DNA of 64,000 bases from Gymnorhina tibicen (Eukaryota; Chordata; Aves; Passeriformes; Artamidae): positions 644,522 to 708,521 of the forward strand of contig VXAZ01004602.1 of NCBI GenBank assembly GCA_013399875.1. The letters run 5' to 3'. The position numbers and the translations under genes were made by a program. Positions within the stretch are counted from its first letter, which is position 1, and each line of letters opens with the position of its first letter. Of the stretch, positions 24,807-36,422 are shown piece by piece. The notes under the pieces are model-generated. The model saw only the letters and a program-made list of their open reading frames with translations, was not told the DNA's origin and made no database searches.

Positions 24807-25805
24807 TGTGGACTGACCATAGCCAGCAGCCGAGCTCCTATCCAGTAATGTGCTCACTCCCCCACAGCAGGATGGGCAAGCAGGAAAAACTTGTTGGCTG
24901 GGATAAAGGCAGTTTAATAAATGAAGTGGAAAACCAAACAAACCAAATGGTGCCAAGGCTGTCACCCATCACCTCCCACTGGCAGACCGATGCCCATCCC
25001 ATCTCTGAGCAATGGCTATCTTGGGAAAACTGCCACCCGACAGTTTTATAGCTGAGCATGATGTTGTGTGGTAGGGAACGTGTCTTTGGTCAATTTGAGT
25101 CAGTTCTTGTGGCTGTGTCCCCTCACAACCTCTTATGTTACTCCTCCCATATGGCTTCCACTTCAGCTGTGGTTTTGGGAGCCACCGCTCTGGTGTGCCA
25201 TGCAAAGGTGGGCAGTCTCTCTGCACCAGGTCCTCTCTTCTCCAATGATGGTTGGCATCAGAGGACCTCAAAGCTCAGCAAATTGCAAGCCAGCTACTGT
25301 GACCCTGTATTTATAGGGCCTGGAACAGAAGGCAGTGAGGAGGCTTATGGCATCAGGAGGCCCCTGTGATGATCCTTTTCAGATACTGGAAGGACTTGTT
25401 TTTTGTTCCCTTGTTTTTTTGCAGTGCTGTGACAGTGTGTACAGCCTGCATGCCACAAAGCCCACTCATCAGGGACTGCTGCACCATCAGATTGCTGGAG
25501 GTGACGGGGAGATGGTCACCCAAAAGCACTCTAGTCCCCCTTGGCTGAAACCGTTCTGTGGTGACAGGCCCTTTTGCATAAGGAGAGAGCCCTCCACAAC
25601 CATCCTGGCTGCCAGGTCACTTGCAGTCTGACTTTCCTAGGCCTGTGCAGTTATATGGCTTTCCTTCCCACCTTCCATGCCAGCCTTTGCCTCTATTCTT
25701 TCCTGCCATCTGCCTCCACAGCCCTTGATTTGCTCTTGTTCCACTCTCTAGGTTTAAGGACAAACCTTCTCACCACTCTTTCAGGTTTCTTGCTTAACCA
25801 GTCCA
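24807..25805 (-). mobile_element. Solo LTR of an endogenous retrovirus, about 1 kb
   Basis: The element is read on the minus strand. Its plus-strand left end (tgtggactgaccatagccag) and right end (ttgcttaaccagtcca) carry the matching termini TGGACTG/CAGTCCA. The bases gaaaatg (24802-24808) recur just after the right end (25806-25812), giving a target-site duplication of 5 bases (if the LTR starts at 24807) or 7 (if at 24809). Minus-strand TATA boxes lie at 25044-25050 and in a ggccctataaatacag stretch (about 25306-25321). An ATTAAA poly(A) signal lies near 24912-24917. The 24807-25140 part resembles the LTR at 63660. No internal retroviral genes flank it. The several open frames here are LTR sequence. 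Confidence 0.85.
25044..25050 (-). promoter_or_regulatory. TATA box of the 24.8 kb solo LTR
   Basis: Minus-strand TATAAAA lies upstream of the ATTAAA signal at about 24912-24917, in the right order for a U3-R layout read leftwards. A second TATA-like sequence (ctataaata) lies at about 25309-25317 on the same strand. Confidence 0.45.
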
Positions 25806-27882
25806 GAAAATGAACTTTCTGGGTGTGTTTGAAGAACTGCAAACAGCTTCTGAATTGGAGCCTGCAAGCAGGTTCCAGGGCGAAGCTCCTGCTCTCCCAG
25901 GACTTTGGGTACACGGAAGTTGGGGAAGGATAAGAGAATCAGCATTATTTTTTCTATGAGTAGCTTCTTGAGGGAGAGTAAGAACAAGGCATTAGAAAAG
26001 TGCACAATAAGATCAGTTTAGAAATGTGTACAGACACTAATATTAAAGCTTTATCTTTGCTTAATTAGGAGGTCTTTTCAGGATCAGGTTCAGTTCTTGA
26101 AGGAGTCAAGGCTTTCCTCCCTGTTTGACACTGGGTGTTTGGCAGCACTCTTTTACAGGATTATAGTAGTACTTTTTTTCTAGTTTAGTAGATAAGCTGT
26201 ACCATTTCCCTTCCTTTCTTCATTGCTTTGTGTTCAGTCTGGTGATACATATATATGAAAAAGGATTGAAATAAAGCAAAAAGATAAACCAACCCTTAAA
26301 ACTTAATGCTGTGCTGTTTTGGTACATATCCTGAGAGATCTGGGAGACTTGGTCAACAAAAAGAGGTTGGAGACAATGTCATAACGAATACCAAGGAAAA
26401 CAAAAAGAAATAGACACTACCTCAAATGTTTTATAAATGCAGAGTATACCTTATCCATACGCACATATAATTAATATTCTTGTCTTGCCTTTACTATACA
26501 TGTACTCAAATTTTAAGCAGCTGAAGTGAGTTCTCAGTGTTTTAGTTTTACAGTTTTCTGTGCTGACAAGAAATATTTCCTGTTTTGTGTTCTCTTACTT
26601 ATCTGAAGAAATATGTGTATCCTGGAATGTTTTGCTGGAATTCATGGTAAAGTGGATTTGGCCTCAGAAGGCAAGTATTCAAGTCTTTTCATCAAATGAT
26701 TTCTGTGAGTTCTTATTTCCTATTTCTGGTTAGCGTTTCCACATTTAAGGAAAACAAACAAAAAAAAACCCTCACATGAAAACAAAACCTTTTAACTTAA
26801 AGATATTCAATAAACAGGAAAGAGGCATAATTTTGCAGAAATGTAAACAGTCATATTATGGAACTTCTTTAATTTGTTCAGATGTAATTTTAACATGAAT
26901 TTACAAATAGGGACTAATATACACTTCTAAAAAATGCTTTCTTTACCTTAATCTTAATTTCCAGTGGCTTTTTACAGTCATAACCTTGTTCCAGATTTGT
27001 TGAATGATGCTGAAGTAGTCTATCATAAAATAAAGCACAGAACCCATGGAATGGCAAACCCATTTAATCCTGATTTATAGTACTGGTCCTCTTATATTGC
27101 AAATTCATGAAGAAGTTGAAGGAAAATTCTCACTTCTGCAGAGCTTGCAAAGTCTTTTCTAACCTAATGAGGCAAAATTTGTGTACTGTCATTTAAACTT
27201 GCCTCTTTTTGTCCAGTGAATTTAAGGAGGTTTGCATAATTTAGATACTTCCTGTACTTTCCAATATCTTCAGTTTGCTGTGATGCTTCTTCTACTGGAT
27301 CCTTTAAAGCCTCCTATCTAGGAGTTATAAAACTATATTAGAACCCCCAAACTATATAAAATATTTATCCAATTCAGTCATATCCATTTTTCTAGGGTTC
27401 TTTTATGATTACTTTTCCTTCCTCCTTTTCTTAAAAGTAGTCACTGAAATGTCTGTCTTCTCTTCCTGGAAGAACTAACTTTTTTTGGTATATTGTAGTA
27501 AGAGAGAACAAAAGTTTCAGCAAAATTTTGAGAGGAAACTGCTGGATTTTCCAGTAGGTCTGCTCTCCACTGGCTTTGTTAAGTGAGATATGTAGACAGC
27601 TCTTTGATAAAGAACCAATTTCTATTGTCCCTGAGAATTTGTTTTCCAAAATGCCCTTGTGTGTCTTGTTTCTAAGTTTCTGTATGACTTCCTGTTTTGA
27701 AGTCTTTGGGTTTGAAGACTTCAAATTCAAATACTTTTGATCACAACATGTGGACTGGAGAAGACTTTTTCTGGTCATGATGACATCATGAAGAGAAATT
27801 GGTGCATTGAGTTTTAACAGCAAGTCCTTACTGGAGGATAACTAGACTGAAGAAATACAGTCGTGAGAATCTCAGAGCAAGG

Positions 27883-27910
27883 AGTTCCCTTAATACAGTT
27901 CCCTTAATAC
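27883..27910. repeat. Two tandem copies of a 14-base unit
   Basis: The unit agttcccttaatac occurs twice head to tail without mismatch (27883-27896 and 27897-27910). This is a minor slippage-type duplication. Confidence 0.9.
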
Positions 27911-28168
27911 AGAAGTCATTACGTATGTAACAGTAAAAGTTCTGGCAACAAAAACCACCATTACTTGACTTGGGATTAATTCTAGCATGATTTGTTTGCC
28001 TACGTTTTTTTGTTTCAGAAGAAGAATTTTGTTCCCGCAAATAGTAGTTGGGTTTTTTTTTTTTTGAGGAAGGGCTACAATATTGAGTTTACTTGGATTG
28101 ATAAGCTCCTGTTATTTTCCATGCTTGTTGTTGCCTGGCAGTAATGTAGTCTTCGGTGTTCTTAATAA

Positions 28169-28206
28169 AGATGGCAATGCAAAATCAGTGTGCAGCATTG
28201 CCATCT
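28169..28206. repeat. Perfect 12-base inverted repeat, 14-base loop
   Basis: AGATGGCAATGC (28169-28180) and GCATTGCCATCT (28195-28206) are exact reverse complements around the loop aaaatcagtgtgca. A few more pairs can form outward with one bulge. The stem is too short for a canonical pre-microRNA. Confidence 0.75.
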
Positions 28207-31078
28207 CTTAGAACTGAATAATTAAGTTGTGGAGACTTTTTGCCTTTCTTTGCTAGTCATGCATCTTTGCTCTTGGGTTTGTTTTTTATTTTGGCATCAA
28301 AAAGGGTAAACAACTGGTTGTTTCTTTGATTGAAACTGCCAAAGAAACCCCTTAAGGCTGTACGCTGAAACACCTATATTACTGCCACCTGTTTCACTGT
28401 TCCAGCAATGCCAGAACATATGGTTTCATTCAACTTCAGGGTTGCATTTCTTTGGTATTTTTCAAGGCTATGCCTTAATTTTTGCAACTGAGGCTTATCA
28501 ACAGGAGCAGCCTCCTTATCCATGCCATCTTCCCATCTGATCGCTGGAAGTTTGGGGTCTTTGTTTTTTTAAATCTGTGAGTTAAAATTTTCTATGCGTG
28601 AACATGCAAAGTGAAGTGTGCCAGTTACAGCATGTCACCCAAGTAACAGAAGTCTCTTAAGTCAAGGAGGCTTTGGCTTGCTTGTTTTTGACGACATACA
28701 GATAATAGGAGCTCTGTGTTTTTAAGGAGAAAATTCATTAAGGCTTTCTAAATCCTAACTGTGACATCTGTGTTCTATATCCATATCTGTTTGTAAATTA
28801 GAGAAGTCAGTATTTAACTGGAAGGTATAAAAACACTGACATCTCTCTCTCTTGTTGGAATTGTTCTGCTTTTCTGAAGATACAGGAATGCGTAATAGGC
28901 CATGTACTGGAACATTTCATCCACTCACATTGCATTTTGTACACTTTGCCCCTCATTGAGTTGTGATGTCAGTGGATAATCCTAAACTGATCTCTTTCCT
29001 GTTTATTTTATTCTCCCTGAAGAGTGCTTTGCTTCAGTGTGAGATCTCCTGTGACTCATTTCCATCAGATTGCATCCTGTCGCTTAAATAAAAAGTGATT
29101 TCTCTTTAGTGCAACTTTAATAATATGGTCTGGTTCCAAACAGAACTTATTTGAAGAAAATATTTTTAGCTGTGTTTTCCATGAGAGTTGCAAACACATC
29201 CTCATTCATTTTCTCACAAAACAATTATAGCATCAGCTTAGCAAGCAATTAGCAGTAACTTGTATTTTGTTGTATATTTTTTTCACTAGGGGAGTGTTGG
29301 TGGCTGAAAATTATTATATTCCTGTTGGTAAGGAATCTGATGCATGGGTAGTTTCGTCCTATATTTCCTTTCCTCCATAAAGCTTAATTTCAAGCAGATG
29401 TTCTATGCCTTCAGAGTGGTACTGTATAATTTTAAGCATGTGGTAGATGTTACGTGTGGTTTTTTGGGTATGATCAACACAGGTGTCATGGGATGTGTTG
29501 CTCTCAATATCTGTAGGCAGTATTTTACTGTTGATGGTATTTAGCTTGTCCATGCAGAGTGAACCAGCAGGCTTTGCAGGGTAAAAACAGAGCTATTAAC
29601 GCTGCTGTTGCTGCTTCTGGCAGTTTTGTTAATCCAAACTCTGGTTTCCATTGACTGTTCCTACAAATTCCTGAGAATGAAAGTTTTCAGCTTTGTTACA
29701 ATGCACTGTTTCTTTCACTTCCCCAAAGCGAAAGTGTGTTTTGAGCTGGGTTTTGTCTGAATCAAAATGGATGCAAACCTGGGAAACAAAAGAAAACAAT
29801 TGTCAAGATCTATGTTTTGGTTCAGAGGTAAACCAAAATGCAAATTTACTTTTTTGCTCTTAGTCATATATGTTTTCAAAATAGTAAGAAAAATATGCTT
29901 GCTTTCTTCCTTTCCCTTTCACAACCTATAATTTGAGATTTATATGCTTCTTTACTAACACCAGAAGATTTTCATCAAAAAAGTGATAGCTTTAGTAGGA
30001 GGTACACTGTAAAGTGGGAATTGACTTCCATAAAAGGCCACAGGGCTCTGAATTGATACTTTTGGTGAAAATGTAAGAACTGTGTCCTGAGGGTTATATT
30101 GTCCTCATGCTTGCACTGTAAGTGTTCATTTGGTTTGAATTGAATATAGGATGAGTGATTGGGTAAAGTTTTTTTTCCTTCTTGTATGACACTGACTTCT
30201 GAAAAGATTGTGGGAAGTATTCAGCCTGCTGACATATCCTTGGAAAAGTGGAAATATTTTATCTAGAAAATGTCAAAAATGAAACATTTTCACTTTTCAG
30301 AGTGAAATGCTCTATTTTGAAAATGTTGCTGTAAAATGTGCCAATATTATCAAATTCCCTCTTTCATTAAGGCTAAGCTACTTTGCCCAATTTGACTTGC
30401 ATATGTGATTAGTTTTTCTCTCTGAGGCAGGGCATCTGATTAATTTTCTATTCTCTGATGTGTTCTTTGAGCTCTAAAGAAAAATTCTTTTAGGTTTTTC
30501 TACTTTTTCTTTTATTATATGACATGTACAATTTAATTTAGTCTCCCTTCTTTTCACAATTAAGGACAACTGGCAATTGTAGCCTATATTTATGCATCTA
30601 TAATATATGGAGGTAGTCTGCCATTTTGAATTGCTTTGAACTGATCATTTACATGTTAAAATGTTTCCCTCCAAGTAATTAAACTTAGTATGTTTTTTCT
30701 TCTTGAAAACAAAACAAAACAAAATCAACTTGCTTTACCTATGTTGTGCTACAATCTATCTGTAGCTTCCCTCTTAAAATGAAAAATTAAATCTGTTAAA
30801 TAGAGCAAAGTATGATGAATATGATAATACCTGTTCTCTTTTTATTACAGGAAGAATAGGGGTGGCCTCTAAAGACCGATGAAACTAAGGAAGGAGGGAA
30901 AATTTTCTACTAGAAGATATATCTCTCTGATCAAAGAAGGTATAATACTTATATAACACTTATTCAGGTAGACTCCCTCAGTGTCTTCACAGACAGGTGT
31001 TAAACGTTAAATGAAGAAGGAACAATTAAAATTTCTTCAGGATGTTGCATCAAGTATAGCAGTGGTAATTCTACCACA

Positions 31079-31495
31079 GGTCTCTCAGCCAGTCCTCATA
31101 GGAGAGGTGTTCCATCCCTCTCATTGACTTGGTGTCCTTCCTCTGGACTTGCTCCAACAGGTCAGTGCCTTTCCTTTTGTCCCCAGAGCTGGGTGCAGCA
31201 CTTCAGGTGGGATCTCAGGACAGTGGAGTGGAGAAGAGGGACAGAACCCCTGCTCCACCCTGCTGGCCACGCTTCTTTGGATGAGGCCCAGGACACATGT
31301 GGCGTTCTGGGCTGCCAGTGCACACTGCCGGGTCAGGTTGAGCTTCTCATCCACCAACACTCCCAAGTCCTTCTCTTCAGGGCTATTCTCAATCCATTCT
31401 TTGCCCAGCCCGTATCTGTACTTTGGACTGCCCCAACCCAGGTTCAGGACCTTACACTTGGCTTTGGTGAACTTCAGGTTTCACATGTAGCCACC
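31079..31495 (-). mobile_element. CR1 LINE fragment, internal 3' ORF region
   Basis: Read on minus, the block gives CR1 text in order: 'aagtgtaaggtcctgaacctggg', 'gaagagaaggacttgggagtg', 'ttggtggatgagaagctcaacctgaccc', 'cagcccagaacgccac', 'cgtggccagcagg', and 'ggagcaagtccagagga'. It ends near 'tcctatgaggactggctgag', so the 3' UTR is missing and the copy is truncated at both ends. The open frames on both strands (31121-31507) come from the decayed ORF2. Confidence 0.9.
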
Positions 31496-32724
31496 TCTGA
31501 GGCCTGAGGTGTTACATCTTAGAAATCAGCGTTACACCTACATCTGTCTGTCTCCTTGCCCACTGCTTCATCATTATCAAAGAATTCCTTTTCCCCTTGG
31601 ATATGAATACTCTCTACTGAATACTCCGCCTGTAGGAAAGGAGAGAGATTAACAGGTCATCTGTGATGCTTTTCTCTGTTGAGCTGTATTGTACAGCAGA
31701 ATCAGTTCATTTTGTCAAATTTTAGAAATTTTTGTAGAATGTGAACACTTTCAAAAAAATACATTTGACTACTTTAGCTTCTTAGTAAGCTATACACATG
31801 ATTAGATAAGCTGAGAAAAAACCATAACTTTGAAAGTTTTTCTTTCTTTTAAACCAGGAAATAATGAAGTGATTGTAAATATTAATATATTATTGGAAGA
31901 GCATGAGAAATTTTGGTCGTCTTTCCTTTTTCTTCACTTTAAATTGGTAATTTAATTGTGAAGTTTGCTGTTCAGCACATCTTAGTTTAGAATTAAGATT
32001 TGTCATTTAGTACTGTGTGCTTTAACTGTAAGAGTATGAAACATAGAAAAACACTTCTAAATTAATTTGTTACGCCTTTTTAACCTACTGTACATGGCAA
32101 CACAAAACACAGGTGTTCAGAACCAGAATGGGAAAAATTGTGTCCAAATATTTTACTGCATATGCTGTTTTTACTGCAATTAATGTTCTACTAGAATTTA
32201 TGCTTTATGTATTTTACTTGAAAAAAAAATTTCACACTTTAATATTACTTGTAAATGCTGCAAATTCTAAGCATTTGGTGAGTTTGACTCAGATCTCCTG
32301 TATTTATACTTTATTTATGGTGTAAACACAAAGCAGTCACTAGTCAATTTTTTAATCATGCTTGTCCTTTCATTTGCCTTTGAAGGAAATGGGGGTATAA
32401 AAATGAAGGGAATTTGATGTGACATGCATTTTTCCCTGATTAGCTTGAAAGAAAGATTGTTATTGTGGTATGGCAAAAATAATTTCACTTGCAAATATGG
32501 ATTCAACGTGTCCTTTAAGTATAATTTTTGTGGTTGCTCCTTGGGTACAATGTAACCTCAGTTACACTCTCAGTGCAGTTTAACAAGATTGCGTGGTACA
32601 ACTGACTGTAGAATTATCTACCTAATATAAATCCCATGCCAGAGATTTGGATTTCAGTAACCTTCAATTGTATCTTCAGAATACCAACTCTACACAGGGT
32701 GGAAAGCAAGATGTTTTCTTGTTA
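31496..32724. other. AT-rich non-coding DNA
   Basis: No repeat family, exon or RNA gene was recognised. Confidence 0.5.
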
Positions 32725-32943
32725 CTTGTTGTACTGGTTTGAAAGCAAACCAGTGAGAGACTCCAAGTCAGAAGTACAATTTAATAGGAAAAATAAAATA
32801 AATGCAATAGTACAAAAAACCCCCCCAATGACAGAGTCAGAATACAACCTGACCCCCTGTTGGTCAGGGGGTTGGTAGCAGTCCGATTAAATGGTGGCTG
32901 CAGTCCTCCTGGACTGATGGTTCTGTTGAAGCAGCGATCCTGC

Positions 32944-33023
32944 AGAAGGGTCCGGTCTTCCTCTGAAGGTCCAGTGGTGGTGTAGAAGGGTCTGGTCTTC
33001 CTCTGGGAATCCAGTGGAAAAGG
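32944..33023. repeat. Internal 40-base tandem duplication in LTR
   Basis: Two units, starting agaagggtccgg (32944) and agaagggtctgg (32984), are spaced 40 bases apart and both contain ggtcttcctctg and ccagtgg. Such U3 duplications are common in retroviral LTRs and often carry enhancer sites. Whether that is so here cannot be told. Confidence 0.75.
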
Positions 33024-33143
33024 CTGCTTGTGGTGTTCGAAATCTCAGATTATATCCAGGATGGAATGCTCGGTTCCTCCCTCTGAGCAGAGCATCTCAC
33101 AATGGGATGATGCAATTTTATCAGCCATGCGGTTAGGCTAGAT

Positions 33144-33310
33144 GGCCCGTTAACAGAAGTCATCCCCTGGAGGGAGGATGGGTCATGGGAGAGATAAAGA
33201 ACACTGCCCACCTGGTTTCAACAGCTGGCCCATTAACAGAAGATATCCCCGAAGTTTATCAGGGATAAGTCATGAAGGAGATGGGGAACACTGCCTCACC
33301 AGTTTTTAAC
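33144..33310. repeat. Internal 83-base imperfect duplication in LTR
   Basis: ggcccgttaacagaagtcatcccc at 33144 and ggcccattaacagaagatatcccc at 33227 start two diverged units. Each continues through a 'gggataagtcatg'/'gggtcatggg' part, 'gaacactgcc' and a 'gtttcaacagc'/'gttttaacagc' end. This is a second repeated block in the U3 side of the solo LTR. Confidence 0.75.
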
Positions 33311-33378
33311 AGCTTATGAAGATGGTGATAGAATACATACTTTTGGGCACATCTTACATTGTAACCTAGGACACTTAT

Positions 33379-35739
33379 ACAGTTCTGCAGTGGTCAGTGA
33401 AAAATTAATTGCTGCAAGATCAAGAGATCATCATCATAATGCAGGCCACATTTCCTTTGAGAAAAGATTTGTTTCTCTTACAGGATAATTTAAGATTTTT
33501 TCCTCCATTTTTACAGTTGGTGTCACTGCTTATTTCTAACCTCAAACCCCTCTGCTGACAGAAATATCTTTCCCAGTTAAAAACAGCTCTAAGGTAAGGT
33601 AAGCAAGGAAGCAGACATCTTGTAAACATCAAGGCTTTTATATGAAATAATCATGGATGCTACTGATTTTTTTCTTCCTCATGAAAAAAGGTCAATGACA
33701 TTTCTATATCAAGTGCTATAGTGGTCAGAGAGGCAGGCTATTGAAAAGAATAATTAGTTCCTAATGACAGAAGTCCCAGCTGATGACAGGAAAGTGTAAG
33801 AAGTACCCTCCTAGCTCAGAGTGGAGGTCTGTCAGACCTCATACTCCATCTCCAATGGTGACACTGGGAGATGTGGGTTAGGGAAGGCTTTGTGCGGTTG
33901 TACATGTTCTCTGGTCCTTTGTCCTTGTACCTTTCCAGGATCTACGGTGTCCTTGTACCTTTCCAGGATCTACAGCTTTATCAGACAGGTGAGAGGGCGC
34001 ATCCTTGCCCAGTCCTTTTAGTACCTGCCATGCAGAGTTCCTGAATCTGGCTAATCTGCCATTAAGCCTTCCAATACTGTCTGCCTTCACAGCCTCCTGA
34101 GGCAGCAAAGTCTGTCTCTGCTTGCTGTCCGAAGAAACGCTTTTCTCTCTTCTGGGCTATCTCTCTCCCACTGCTTTTATCAAGTGGCCACCTCATTCTT
34201 GCGCTGCAGGATTTGCTGAATCACAGCTTAACTATCACATTTGTGACTTTATAAACTGCAGTTCTACCTTCCCTCATGCTGCTTCTGTCCAAAATTGAGA
34301 GTCTCAGATGGTGGTTTTTTTTCCTTTCAGTCCCTGAGCTCTGGGTGTGCAGCCAGCTTGGCTACCTGTGCTCTGTTCATGAACATAGTGTGTGTAGGAG
34401 GAATCCAACCTTATGGTGTTGGACACCCTTGGGGTTACAGGACTGCTGGTACTGAGTTTCCAGTATGATTTCTGTGGTGCTACCGAAGTCTGCCACCTCC
34501 TGGACCAGCGAAACAATAATGTTATTTTCCACCTCTCTAGAAGTTTTCCTGTGAAAATCTGAAATGTTTATATACATATTAATGGGCTCTACTTTAAATG
34601 AGGGTTGCAGTAATAAAGAAAAAGAAACACGGTATGTTTCTAAGTAGAAACTCCTAAAATATACTGTACATTAAATGATATTTTGCACTGCCTCATTCTT
34701 TTTATATGAACTATTAAATCTGATTTTATTACATTATAGGTTAAAATTGCTTCAATCAAGACATTGCTTGGGATGCTTTGAGATTTGAAGGGTTTTTTAA
34801 CCATGATTTTTTGATTATACTCTTAAAATCTGCAGAGAAAAAGTGATTAAAATGTTATGTTCTGCGTATGTCCCCCAAGTACACAGAGTTTTTACCACTT
34901 GTTAAAATAGGAAAGTGATGACATTATTATGACAGAGCCTATATATAACCTCTATATAACCCATTTAATATAAAATGATACTCAGTAAATGGAATTTAGG
35001 TCAGAGAGCACACTGATTCCTGCATGCTAAGTAGTTTTAGGATTTCTGTTATGAATAGGATAATACCCATGTTGTGGTTCTTGAGGTACAATAACTAAAT
35101 TTTCCATCTGACCATCCAAATGCTTTGAGAATTTCTTCTTGAAGCTTGACTAAATTCTTGTGTCAAATTCAGGATTTGTCCACATTTAAACATAATCCTC
35201 AAATTTAGTTGAAGTTACTCTTAAGAACATTTCTACTGTATAATAATAATGGAATATCTATCCTAAAATTATTCTTACTATCCAGTGTCATGACATTGTA
35301 AAAGAGGTTATATGAAAAAGAAAGACGCTCTCTGATCACAGTGTTACAACAAACTAACCTCTGAATTCAGTTTTTGAGAGAATAGGTTTCTCTAACTCTA
35401 GGAATGTTCACAGTCGAGGATGGGAATTTTTTTTTCTCTTAGCATGACAGAGCCAACAGGAATAGGCTGATAAAGGAGGGACACAAAAATACCACTGTAG
35501 TACTGCAATTCAAAATAAATCAGATAATAAAATTACTTTCTGCTATTAAGAGACCCTACCACATGACATTGCAGAGACATTTTCTTATGTACTGTTTTGG
35601 AAGACATTCATATTCTACGATTCTAGATATTCTGTAGTTCTAAGTCTTAAAGTGCCATTCACCCTTTCAAGCATGCTCTTAAATTTCTGGTGACTAGCCC
35701 GTTTTCAGCTGGTTCTGTGGACATGTGGAGCCATGCATG
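33379..35739. other. Non-coding DNA, one short tandem repeat
   Basis: No family was recognised. The part 33990-34320 is slightly GC-richer and may be an old, unrecognised repeat. No exon is supported. Confidence 0.4.
33920..33975. repeat. Two tandem copies of a 28-base unit
   Basis: The unit tgtccttgtacctttccagg plus atctac and two more bases occurs twice in a row (33920-33947, 33948-33975), almost without mismatch. Confidence 0.9.
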
Positions 35740-35745
35740 CATCTG

Positions 35746-36416
35746 TGTGGGATTCTGTTTTGAATTCCACCTGTTGATCTTGCTGTGCCTTAAATCATTC
35801 CTCCCCTGCTGGGGGAGGACTTCTGAGTCCTTGCCTGGATTTCTGTTAATTAATGGACATTCAGCCTTCTCTGCTCTCAGATAGTTTATTAAGTCTTATC
35901 AGAAAAGTTAGGAGTACAGCAGAGGGATGTGAATGCTGAGGAAAATGCGCAGAATGCCGCCGAAATCAAGATAACACGGCGTTTTTAAAGCTAAACAATC
36001 CAATCAGTGTTTGAAACGACAGATATTTTCACTTTTCTACCAATATTCAACAAATATTTTTAAAACGTCCACAGGAACTGCGGAATTTTCTATCCAATCA
36101 CTTTAAGCAATTTTGCCGCATTAAATGGAGTAGCATGAAGAACAAGAAGGAGGTTATAAAACAACAACAATCCTCCATTTTGGAGTTTTTTGCTTTTTAT
36201 CTATTTGCTACTTTAACAAACCCAACACCTTTATATTTTCACTCTGTGCTACCTTACATAACATTCTATCACCTAGTTCACACCGCAGTGCGTTCAAGTT
36301 CTTCCCAGAGAGTTGGCAGCTTTCTCCATGGACGAAGGTCAAAACCAGTGCTGTCCAGGGGGGTAAAACTCCTTAAAACAGGCAGGGAAACATTCCCTGC
36401 ACTCTGGACTCCCACA
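35746..36416 (-). mobile_element. Solo LTR with exact 6-base TSD (class II / ERVK-like)
   Basis: The termini are inverted: TGTGGGATTC at the left, and the right end reads GTGGGA-type bases in reverse complement (gactcccaca). The exact 6-base direct repeat catctg flanks both ends (35740-35745 and 36417-36422). Six bases is the target-site length usual for betaretrovirus-like (ERVK, class II) elements. A minus-strand AATAAA lies at 35885-35890 and a TATA-like TTTAAAAA at about 35980-35988, so the element points to minus. Only the LTR remains. Confidence 0.9.
35885..35890 (-). terminator. Poly(A) signal AATAAA of the 35.7 kb LTR
   Basis: Minus-strand AATAAA lies about 95 bases downstream (leftwards) of the TATA-like box in the same LTR, a normal R-region distance. 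Confidence 0.6.
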
Positions 36417-36422
36417 CATCTG

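Larger units (their letters stand above)
25813..31078. other. AT-rich non-coding DNA, 5.3 kb
   Basis: No repeat family or RNA gene was recognised. A 14-base unit agttcccttaatac is repeated in tandem at 27883-27910. A hairpin lies at 28169-28206. An (AAAAC)n run lies near 30709-30727. A 130-codon open frame on minus (27431-27823), rich in K, S and T, has no ATG start and no recognisable similarity. Confidence 0.5.
32730..33373 (-). mobile_element. Solo LTR of an endogenous retrovirus (5-base TSD)
   Basis: The block begins TGTACTGGTTTGAAAG and ends ACCTAGGACA on plus. It is flanked by cttgt (32725-32729) and cttat (33374-33378), a 5-base target duplication with one mismatch. A minus-strand ATTAAA signal lies within 'caatttaatagg' near 32779-32790, close to the left end, and a TATA-like GATAAAAT lies near 33113-33120, so the sense strand is minus. 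Two internal tandem repeats are listed separately. The element resembles songbird LTRs remembered from genome data. No internal genes remain. Confidence 0.82.

Noticed and set aside
24800..25813. A dozen open frames in a GC-richer kilobase, at first suggestive of a gene
   Set aside because: The kilobase is one solo LTR with matching ends and flanking repeats.
31121..31507. Overlapping open frames of 81-127 codons
   Set aside because: They are the remnant and the antisense of CR1 ORF2.
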